A DNA stretch of 44,582 bases. Source: Candidatus Bipolaricaulota bacterium (GTDB lineage: Bacteria > Bipolaricaulota > Bipolaricaulia > UBA7950 > UBA9294). The first letter of the stretch is position 1. Every line of letters starts with the position of its first letter. Positions 8,993 through 15,637 of this stretch are shown in pieces. Both the position numbers and the translations under genes were made by a program. The notes below the pieces were generated by a model. That model did no database searches. It saw only the letters and a program-made list of their open reading frames with translations, and had not been told where the DNA came from. The stretch covers positions 1 to 44,582 of the forward strand of contig JAGLXM010000028.1 of NCBI GenBank assembly GCA_023132915.1, given 5' to 3'.

Positions 8993-9030
8993 GCCGGGGG
9001 TGGTCTTGTCAGGCCGCCCCCGCTTTTTTT
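8993..9030 (+). terminator. Rho-independent terminator after the binding-protein gene
   Basis: Arm CGGGGGTGGTC (8995-9005), loop TTGTCA, arm GGCCGCCCCCG (9012-9022). This makes eleven pairs with two G-U, followed by seven T at 9024-9030. It ends the plus-strand message before the converging livM gene. It has no T-run in the other direction. Confidence 0.9.
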
Positions 9031-9037
9031 ACGACCT

Positions 9038-10060
9038 TCACTTGAAGATTTTTGAGGCCCGCTTCTCTCGCTGCAATAGCCCCTGAGGACGGCAAAGCAG
9101 GATAACCTCCAGCAGTATCGCAATGATGATGATGCGAAGTGAGGCCGCCTGGGTAGCGGAGAAGGGGAAGTAACCGGTCAAAAAGTCGGTCCCCGCCCAG
9201 ATCCCCCATACGACAAAGCTACCGAGGATGGCGCCTTTGTTGTTTCCACTCCCTCCCAGGACCAACATTACCCAGACAAGAAAGGTCCCGTAGAGGGGTT
9301 TGAACGAGGCGGGAGAGATAAACCTGGCGTAGTGGGCGTAGAGGCTCCCGCCGATTCCCATGATCATCGCGCCTAGCACGAGGGCTTGTATCTTGAAGGA
9401 AAAGGTGTTCTTGCCCGACATCGCAGCGGCATCCTCGTCCTCGCGGATGGCCTTTACCGCGCGTCCCCAAGGGGAGCGCACGAGACGCTGCATGATGAGA
9501 TAGAGGATAAAGAGGATGCCCAGAACTAAAAGGAGATAAAACCAATTATACGACTTGAAGATCAGATCGTGCACCCATGGTGATAAGTCAGGATGTCCTC
9601 CCAGGAATCTGGCTACTCCTCTGTGGATTGGATCATAGAACGGGGAAGGGATCTGCTGAAGTCCCCACACACCGTTGGTGAGCCAAGACTCGTTCTTTAG
9701 CACCAATCGGATCGTCTCAGCTATCCCGATCGTGGCGATCGCGAGGTAATCCGCCCTGAGACGCAGAGTAGGAATACCGACCAGCAGAGCAACAACTCCG
9801 CAGACGACGGCCGCCGCCAGCAGCCCAACGAGGAAGGGGAGCTCAAACCCCCCGAAGATGCGACCGTCCCATGCGCCAGGCGGCGGGCCAGAGACCAGGG
9901 CCGCTGTATATGCGCCCACCGCGTAGAATCCAGCGATCCCGATGTTGAATAGGCCGGTATACCCCCACTGGATGTTTAAGCCCAGGGAAAGGATTCCGTA
10001 GGTGCCAGCTGTAATAGCGAAGAAGACGATGTAGTTTATTATTCCGACAATCGTGTCCAT
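9038..10060 (-). CDS. livM: LIV-type amino-acid ABC transporter permease LivM
   Basis: Inner-membrane permease of the LIV family (340 aa, normal length). It has about nine to ten hydrophobic segments. Family signatures include YGILSLGLNIQWGYTGLFNIG near the N-terminus, the region GIPTLRLRADYLAIATIGIAE, and the ATPase-contact (EAA-like) loop SPWGRAVKAIREDEDAAAMSGKN near residues 220-240. The ATG at 10060 shares one base with the livH stop (TAATG), so translation is probably coupled. It is the last gene of livG-livF-livH-livM on the minus strand and converges on the binding-protein gene. Confidence 0.95.
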   Translation of the reverse strand: MDTIVGIINYIVFFAITAGTYGILSLGLNIQWGYTGLFNIGIAGFYAVGAYTAALVSGPPPGAWDGRIFGGFELPFLVGLLAAAVVCGVVALLVGIPTLRLRADYLAIATIGIAETIRLVLKNESWLTNGVWGLQQIPSPFYDPIHRGVARFLGGHPDLSPWVHDLIFKSYNWFYLLLVLGILFILYLIMQRLVRSPWGRAVKAIREDEDAAAMSGKNTFSFKIQALVLGAMIMGIGGSLYAHYARFISPASFKPLYGTFLVWVMLVLGGSGNNKGAILGSFVVWGIWAGTDFLTGYFPFSATQAASLRIIIIAILLEVILLCRPQGLLQREKRASKIFK

Positions 10061-10983
10061 TATCGCCTCTTCCCTAGCAGTCCGGTTGGCTTGATCAGCA
10101 ACATGATGATCATGATGATGAAGGCCACAGCCGGTTTATACCCGGTGGATATGAACGCGGTTGAGACCTCTTCGGAAAGGCCTATGATCATCCCTCCAAG
10201 GATCGCCCCGTAAGGGTTGCCGAGTCCACCCAGGACGACGGAGGCAAAGATAGACAGGAGCATCTGCCACCCTAACTCCGGGGTGATGAACTTGTTCTCA
10301 ATCCCGGCGAGGATCCCTGCCGTCGCTGCTAAGGCAGCGCCAATCACCCATGTCCAAAGGATCACCCGTTCCGTATTGATACCCGTTACTCGGGCAAGCG
10401 CCATATTATCCGCAGTAGCACGCATCGCCTTACCCATCTTGGTGTGTTGCAAAAAGTAGTGGACCAATCCGACCGATACTATAGCGGCGATAATGATAAA
10501 CACCTGGTCGGGCTTGATCCTAACGCCTACCCCAGGGATCACGATAGCCAGTTGTATCTTCTCTATGTAGTAGTGCGGCTGCGGCCCCCAGAAGAATTGA
10601 AGGACGTTCCGTAGGCCCAATGCGACTCCAATTGAAGACATCATCAGAATGATCGAGCTAGTGTGCCGCAACCGTTTAAAGAGGAACCGGTCGATCAGGA
10701 CTACCGTCAAGGCAGTCAGCCCCATAGCTAGAATAAAGGAGAGGATGAAACCGAATCCGAAGGAGAGTGGACCAAGAGGAGTACTGGGAATTCCCAGTCC
10801 AGCGGTTAGAGTAAATAGTCCAAGGGCGATGTATGCGCCAAGGGCCATGAAGTCACCATGAGCGAAGTTGGCGAAACCCAGGATGCTGTAGGTGAGGGAG
10901 ACGCCAATCCCTCCCAGGGAAAGGATACTCCCTGAGATGACACCGTATATAAGCAACTGTGGAATTCTTGATAGTATCTGCAT
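10060..10983 (-). CDS. livH: LIV-type amino-acid ABC transporter permease LivH
   Basis: Partner permease (307 aa). Family features are the N-terminal LLIYGVISGSILSLGGIGVSLTY, then ILGFANFAHGDFMALGAY, which is highly typical of LivH. The coupling loop TKMGKAMRATADNMALARVTGIN and the C-terminal GGLGNPYGAILGGMIIGLSE are also present. About eight transmembrane helices are visible. The livF stop lies 9 bp upstream of its start and the livM start overlaps its stop, so the genes form one transcription unit. Confidence 0.95.
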   Translation of the reverse strand: MQILSRIPQLLIYGVISGSILSLGGIGVSLTYSILGFANFAHGDFMALGAYIALGLFTLTAGLGIPSTPLGPLSFGFGFILSFILAMGLTALTVVLIDRFLFKRLRHTSSIILMMSSIGVALGLRNVLQFFWGPQPHYYIEKIQLAIVIPGVGVRIKPDQVFIIIAAIVSVGLVHYFLQHTKMGKAMRATADNMALARVTGINTERVILWTWVIGAALAATAGILAGIENKFITPELGWQMLLSIFASVVLGGLGNPYGAILGGMIIGLSEEVSTAFISTGYKPAVAFIIMIIMLLIKPTGLLGKRR

Positions 10984-10992
10984 TTGTTTCCT

Positions 10993-11697
10993 CTACCCGC
11001 CCAGGTAGAGCTGCCCGATCTCCTCGTTGGCCAACAGGTTCTCACCTGTATCTTCGAAGCGGTTCTGTCCACTGGCCAGAACGTACCCCCGGTCAGCCAG
11101 CTTCAAGGATTCCTTGGCGTTCTGTTCCACAATGAGGATCGAAACGCCGGTCTCGTTGATCGCGGTGATTCTTTCAAAGATCATCTCCGCCAACTTCGGC
11201 GCCAAAGCAGCGGAGGGTTCGTCTAACATGAGCAACTCCGGGTCGAGCATCAGTGCCCGGCCCATCGCTACCATCTGCCGTTCACCTCCTGACATTTTTC
11301 CTACCCGCTGCCGCCGCCGTTTTTTCAGAAAGGGGAAGAGCTCATAGACATCCTCCAGGCGGGCGCTGAAGTCATCGGTAAGGATGAAGGCGCCCATCTC
11401 CAGGTTCTCATGGACGGTGAGTGAGGGGAAGACGTTCTCCACTTGGGGAACATAGGCCATCCCCAAGCGGACTATTCGATCAGGTGCCAGTCCAGTGATA
11501 CTGTTTCCCTTAAAGGTGACACTTCCCTTTGTGGGTTTGAGCAACCCGAAGATTGTTTTCAACAGGGTCGACTTTCCGGCCCCGTTTGGACCAATGATCG
11601 AGATGATCTCTTTCTCCTCTATGCGGAAGGAGACGTCGTGAAGGACCTCCATATCTCCGTAGCCACTATGGATCCCATCACCCGTCAATAGCGACAT
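10993..11697 (-). CDS. livF: LIV-type amino-acid ABC transporter ATP-binding protein LivF
   Basis: ATPase subunit with Walker A GPNGAGKST, Q-loop VPQ in MAYVPQVENVFPSLT, signature MSGGERQM, Walker B LLMLDEPSAALAP and switch EQN in place of the H-loop HD, as is normal for LivF. I choose ATG 11697 (234 aa) over a TTG at 11709 because GGAGG lies five bases upstream of the ATG. It overlaps the end of livG by 20 bases. A diverged, truncated paralogue is present at 37928-38575. Confidence 0.94.
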   Translation of the reverse strand: MSLLTGDGIHSGYGDMEVLHDVSFRIEEKEIISIIGPNGAGKSTLLKTIFGLLKPTKGSVTFKGNSITGLAPDRIVRLGMAYVPQVENVFPSLTVHENLEMGAFILTDDFSARLEDVYELFPFLKKRRRQRVGKMSGGERQMVAMGRALMLDPELLMLDEPSAALAPKLAEMIFERITAINETGVSILIVEQNAKESLKLADRGYVLASGQNRFEDTGENLLANEEIGQLYLGG

Positions 11698-12451
11698 ACT
11701 GTCCTCCAAGGTAAGCGTCGAGCACCTGTTGGTCTTGCTGGACCTCTTCGGGAGTTCCCTCCATCAATTTGCGCCCTTCGCTCATCACAATCACCGGGGT
11801 GCAGAGTCTCATGATAAAGTCCATATCGTGTTCGACAACGAGGAAGGTCGTCCCCGTCTCCCCACACAACCGTTCGATAGAGCTGGCAAGGCGTTTCAGG
11901 AGGGTGCGGTTTACTCCCGCACCGGGTTCATCTAGCATGACCAGTCGGGACTCGACCATCATGGTTCGAGCCAGCTCCAGGAGCTTCTTCTGGCCGCCGG
12001 AGAGACTACCTGCATACTCATCTTTTAGATGGGAAAGCTGCAAGAAGTCCAGGACTTCAAATGCCTTATCACAGATCGTACGCTCCTGCCGATGCACCCT
12101 CCGTGGCCGAAAGAATGGGTTCCAAATCCTTTCACCGATCTGTCCGGGGGGCACGAGCATCAGGTTCTCCATCACCGTCATCTCCTTCAACTCGCGGGGG
12201 ATCTGAAAGGTTCTACAAATCCTTTTTTGGAAGATGCGATGGGGTGGCAGACCCGTAATGTCCTCTTCCGCAAGGTGAACCTCGCCGCTATCGGGTTTGA
12301 GAAAACCGGTGAGGAGATTGAATACAGTGGTCTTGCCCGCGCCGTTCGGCCCGATCAGCCCGGTGATCGTACCTTGCTTTACCGTGAACGAACAACCGTC
12401 CACAGCGTGCAGCCCACCAAACTGCTTGGCAAGGTTTTCGACAACAAGCAC
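11678..12451 (-). CDS. livG: LIV-type amino-acid ABC transporter ATP-binding protein LivG
   Basis: ATPase subunit with Walker A GPNGAGKTT, the LivG-typical TGFLKPDSGEV, signature LSGGQKKL, Walker B LVMLDEPGAGVN and H-loop EHDMDF. An ORF from 12487 exists, but the strong AAGGAGG at 12457-12463 would then be inside the coding region. That site lies five bases before a GTG at 12451, which begins the conserved VLVVENLAKQFGG, so I take GTG 12451 (257 aa) as the start. It is the first structural gene of livGFHM and sits just downstream of a terminator-like attenuator and a leader ORF. Confidence 0.93.
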   Translation of the reverse strand: MLVVENLAKQFGGLHAVDGCSFTVKQGTITGLIGPNGAGKTTVFNLLTGFLKPDSGEVHLAEEDITGLPPHRIFQKRICRTFQIPRELKEMTVMENLMLVPPGQIGERIWNPFFRPRRVHRQERTICDKAFEVLDFLQLSHLKDEYAGSLSGGQKKLLELARTMMVESRLVMLDEPGAGVNRTLLKRLASSIERLCGETGTTFLVVEHDMDFIMRLCTPVIVMSEGRKLMEGTPEEVQQDQQVLDAYLGGQYVAIDG

Positions 12452-12470
12452 CTTTCCCTCCTTACAAGGC

Positions 12471-12510
12471 AAAGAAAAAAACCGCAAGCCTTTCGGCTTT
12501 CGGTTTGCGG
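12471..12510 (-). terminator. Rho-independent terminator in the livG leader (attenuator candidate)
   Basis: On the minus strand CCGCAAACC (12510-12502) pairs with GGCTTGCGG (12490-12482) around an 11-base loop, with an alternative inner GCC-GAAA-GGC hairpin. It is followed by seven T, one C and three T (12481-12471). It lies only 20 bases before the livG start, between promoter and gene, so unregulated termination here would silence the operon. Confidence 0.8.
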
Positions 12511-12512
12511 GT

Positions 12513-12539
12513 CTAGTAGCGCCTATCAGACGCTACTAG
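12513..12539 (-). promoter_or_regulatory. Perfect hairpin overlapping the leader-peptide stop codons
   Basis: CTAGTAGCG and CGCTACTAG form a perfect nine-base-pair stem around a nine-base loop, immediately before the terminator hairpin. The tandem TAG-TAG stop codons of the leader ORF lie in the 5' arm as read on the minus strand. A ribosome terminating there would melt the stem, a geometry expected of translation-sensitive attenuation. Confidence 0.65.
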
Positions 12540-12616
12540 TTCGCCCAATGAATCATAAAATAGCAATTAAAAGTATCGCTAGCCGTTCGCACCTCCAGGA
12601 TAGAAGCCTGTCGCAT
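12536..12616 (-). CDS. Putative leader peptide upstream of livG
   Basis: A 26-codon ORF with a strong ribosome site (AGGAGG, 12626-12621, then AAAG and ATG at 12616). The C-terminal part reads FNCYFMIHWAN and is followed by tandem stops TAG TAG. The predicted transcript start (about 12628) leaves a 5' UTR of only about 12 bases. It is followed by a perfect hairpin and a terminator before livG, the classic order of an attenuator. The aromatic-rich end and tandem stops resemble the leader ORF of the binding-protein gene at 7466-7558. It is too short for a similarity argument; the call rests on position, ribosome site and architecture. Confidence 0.6.
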   Translation of the reverse strand: MRQASILEVRTASDTFNCYFMIHWAN

Positions 12617-12634
12617 CTTTCCTCCTATAAACGC

Positions 12635-12663
12635 ATCCTAACAGAATCGTCTGAAGCTGTCAA
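12635..12663 (-). promoter_or_regulatory. Sigma-70 promoter of the livGFHM operon
   Basis: Read on the minus strand: TTGACA (12663-12658), 17 bases, TAGGAT (12640-12635). The spacing is optimal and the -35 consensus. Predicted start is about 12628, just upstream of the leader-peptide ribosome site. Confidence 0.8.
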
Positions 12664-12787
12664 GGACCAAGCCACCTAAAGCAGCACAAAGGAGGAATGT
12701 TGAAGTGGGCCCTCAAGAGACATGGGTTTGTCTCCTCGATCAGATCGCCCGCCCTGGCGAAGGTCTTTAAGGAAAGTGGAACCTTAA

Positions 12788-13021
12788 TTGTCTCTGGCGC
12801 TTGAGTTTGTGGAACCAAGGAAACTCACCACGATCATGGTTACCTACAACATGGAGCAGGCGATCGCTCTGGGAAACCGGTTGGTGATGATGCATAAGGG
12901 CAAGGTAATCTACGAGCTTTCCGGAGAGGAGAAGTGGAACGCGGACGTCTCTGAACTGATCGATCTCTTCTCGCAGAGGTATATCACAGACGACGAGCTC
13001 CTGTTAGAACGGATTCCCTAA
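12788..13021 (+). pseudogene. C-terminal remnant of an ABC transporter ATPase
   Basis: The 77-residue reading frame (KLTTIMVTYNMEQAIALGNR, then LVMMHKGKVIYELSGEEK and SELIDLF) matches the end of an ABC ATPase. It resembles the uncharacterised COG1101 type with MVTHNM and GNRLxMMxxG motifs. Walker A, signature and Walker B are absent, and no upstream frame supplies them, so the gene is 5'-truncated. The position normally occupied by the H-loop histidine is tyrosine (VTYN). A 35-codon ORF at 12697-12804 with GGAGGA before its ATG precedes it in another frame but shows no ATPase motifs. The fragment ends four bases into the converging secA stop. It is probably a decaying remnant. Confidence 0.6.
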
Positions 13022-15585
13022 GCATTCCGGCCGCAGCACTTTTTGTACTTCTTCCCCGATCCACAGGGACAGGGATCGTTGCGGCCGGGCTTTTTAACAG
13101 CCACGACAGGCTTTCGCTTCGGTTTTGTCGCTGTTGTGCTTACCGATCCCGCAGGTGCGTGGACGTAGCTCACCTCTTGGGCGGGGGTTGGCTGGGATGC
13201 CCCTCCCGGAGCAGCGAGACGTGGATTGATGATAGAGCGGACAATCTTTTGCGCCGCGCGGGCGAGCATCTCCTGAAAGAGCGCGAACGACTCACGCTTG
13301 AAGGCGATAAGCGGGTCAGTTCCCCCGTAGGCGGTCCATCCGATCCCCTCCTTTAGGTCATCGAGGGTGTAAAGGTGGGAAAGCCAGGCCTCATCGACGG
13401 TAGTGAGAATGAGATACCGTGCGATTAGGGGGAAACGCGCGCCGAGCTGCTCCTTCTGCCGGGAGAGGGCGCGATGGAGGCAATCGACCACTTCGCTACG
13501 GAGCTCATCAGGTCCCTTCCCCTCCAGGGTCTGTGGCGAGACGGGGAGGGCGGCTGAGAGTTCGTGGGTCAACCCCTTTAAGTTCCATTCTTCCTTGGGT
13601 CGGGAGGCATTGGCGTAGTCGGCGATAAGCCCCTCAGCGTACTCCTCGAGCAACTCGCCTAGATAGTCATCGAGGCCATCCATAGGAAGGGAATCCGCTT
13701 CATCGCGTGGCGGTAAGAGGAACCGATCGCGCAGGGAGTAGATTGCCTCGCGCTGCTTGGCAAGGACGAGGTCATATTCAAGGAGACGCTTTCGGATCTC
13801 GAAGTTGCGCCCTTCTACACGCTTCTGTGCGCGACGAATAGCACTGGTGAGGAGGTCGTGTTCGATCGCCTGCCCCTCCTCCATTCCCAATCGATCCATT
13901 ACGGAGGCGATCCGGTCTCCACCGAAGATACGTAAGAGGTCGTCTTCGAGTGAGAGGTCAAACTGGGAGGAGCCGGGATCCCCTTGACGCCCCGAGCGGC
14001 CGAGGAGCTGGTTGTCGATCCGGCGGGATTCGTGGCGCTGACCGCCCATGACATGCAGGCCGCCGAGTTCGGCGACTCCATCACCGAGCTTGATATCAGT
14101 CCCACGGCCGGCCATGTTGGTGGCAACGGTAATCGCCCCAGGCTTGCCGGCTTCCTTGATGATCTCCGCCTCCTGCTCGTGGTACTTGGCGTTTAACACA
14201 TGGTGCGGAAGGTCGCGCTCCTTGAGCAAGGCTGAGAGCCGCTCTGATTTCTCGATCGAGTTAGTCCCGATCAGGACCGGTCTTCCTATCTTGTGAAGCC
14301 TTTCCACTTCCTCGGCCATCGCCTCGAACTTCGCCTTGCGGGTGCGGAAGATCACGTCGGGTTTTGCCTCGCGGATGAGCGGTCGGTTGGTTGGGATGAC
14401 GAGTACCGGCAGGGCATAGATTTGCTTGAACTCCTCCTCCTCGGTCTTTGCAGTGCCGGTCATCCCACAGATTCTCTTATAGAGCTGGAAGTAGTGCTGT
14501 AGTGTGATCTGGGCGAAGGTCTGCGACTCGCGCTGTACCATCATTCCCTCTTTCGCCTCAAGCGCCTGATGGAGGCCGTCGGAGTAGCGACGATCGGGCA
14601 TCAGCCGCCCGGTGAACTCGTCAACGATCATCACCCGGCCGTCCTTAACAATGTAGTCACGCTCTTTCTTAAATAAGTGCAGCGCGCGTAGCGCCGTCTC
14701 CAGATGGTGGAGGGTATCGGTGTTCTCCGGTGCAAATAGGTTCTCAAGAGACAGAGACTCCTCGCCCTTGTGGATCCCTGTGTCGGTGAGAGTGAGCCGG
14801 CGTGTCTCCTCATCGATCTCGAAATCTTCATCCTTCTTGAATCGGCGGACAAGCGATGCGAACTTGCGGTAGCGGTCGATTGACTGGGCGGTGGAGCCGG
14901 AGATGATGAGCGGGGTGCGTGCCTCGTCGATCAAGATGTTATCGATCTCGTCAACTATCGCATAGTCGAGAGGTCCCTGGACTTTTTGGTCGGTGGAGAG
15001 AACCATGTTATCACGCAGGTAGTCAAACCCGAACTGGTTGTTCGTTCCATAGGTGATATTGGCAGCGTAGGCGGATTTACGCTCCTCGATCTCTATCCCC
15101 TCCTGAAGGAGGCCGACAGACAGGCCGAGGAACTCGTAGATCGGGCCCATCCACTCCCGGTCGCGGCGGGCGAGGTAATCATTCACGGTTACCACGTGCA
15201 CCTTCCCCATCAGTGCATTCAGGTAGGCGGGGAGGGTGGCAACGAGGGTCTTCCCCTCCCCGGTCTGCATCTCCGCGATCTTCTGTTCATCGAGGGCGAT
15301 TGCCCCTATGATCTGTACGTCGAATGGTCGCATCTGTACAGTGCGCGCAGCGACCTCGCGCACCACAGCAAATGCCTCATTTCGGATTTTGTCCTTTGTC
15401 TCTCCTGCCCTAAGACGTTTTCGAAATTCTTCTGTTTTGGCTTGGAGCGCCACGTCGGAAAGACGTTCCATCTCTTTTGCTAATGTGTTTATCGCCCGCA
15501 GGTAAGAACGGAAGTGCTTAAGCTGCTGGGTGTTTGTCTGCCCCAAGACGTAGTCGAGGCTTCGTTTGATGACTTCAATTGCCAT
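13018..15585 (-). CDS. secA: Protein translocase subunit SecA
   Basis: Motor ATPase that pushes preproteins through SecYEG. Key parts are Walker A MQTGEGKT at residues 106-113, DEIDNILIDEARTPLIISG (DEAD-box-like motif II), the preprotein-crosslinking domain, and the second nucleotide-binding domain with TNMAGRGTDIKLG and QLLGRSGRQGDPGSSQF. The C-terminus ends in a zinc-binding SEC-C motif, CPCGSGKKYKKCCG. At 855 aa it is full length. It starts at ATG 15585, with only a poor ribosome site visible. It follows the O-antigen-ligase-like gene by 52 bp on the same strand. Confidence 0.98.
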   Translation of the reverse strand: MAIEVIKRSLDYVLGQTNTQQLKHFRSYLRAINTLAKEMERLSDVALQAKTEEFRKRLRAGETKDKIRNEAFAVVREVAARTVQMRPFDVQIIGAIALDEQKIAEMQTGEGKTLVATLPAYLNALMGKVHVVTVNDYLARRDREWMGPIYEFLGLSVGLLQEGIEIEERKSAYAANITYGTNNQFGFDYLRDNMVLSTDQKVQGPLDYAIVDEIDNILIDEARTPLIISGSTAQSIDRYRKFASLVRRFKKDEDFEIDEETRRLTLTDTGIHKGEESLSLENLFAPENTDTLHHLETALRALHLFKKERDYIVKDGRVMIVDEFTGRLMPDRRYSDGLHQALEAKEGMMVQRESQTFAQITLQHYFQLYKRICGMTGTAKTEEEEFKQIYALPVLVIPTNRPLIREAKPDVIFRTRKAKFEAMAEEVERLHKIGRPVLIGTNSIEKSERLSALLKERDLPHHVLNAKYHEQEAEIIKEAGKPGAITVATNMAGRGTDIKLGDGVAELGGLHVMGGQRHESRRIDNQLLGRSGRQGDPGSSQFDLSLEDDLLRIFGGDRIASVMDRLGMEEGQAIEHDLLTSAIRRAQKRVEGRNFEIRKRLLEYDLVLAKQREAIYSLRDRFLLPPRDEADSLPMDGLDDYLGELLEEYAEGLIADYANASRPKEEWNLKGLTHELSAALPVSPQTLEGKGPDELRSEVVDCLHRALSRQKEQLGARFPLIARYLILTTVDEAWLSHLYTLDDLKEGIGWTAYGGTDPLIAFKRESFALFQEMLARAAQKIVRSIINPRLAAPGGASQPTPAQEVSYVHAPAGSVSTTATKPKRKPVVAVKKPGRNDPCPCGSGKKYKKCCGRNA

Positions 15586-15637
15586 AAGAAATCACACTTT
15601 CAGTATAGGAGGGGCGGGAAGCGCTTTCAAGGAAGGT

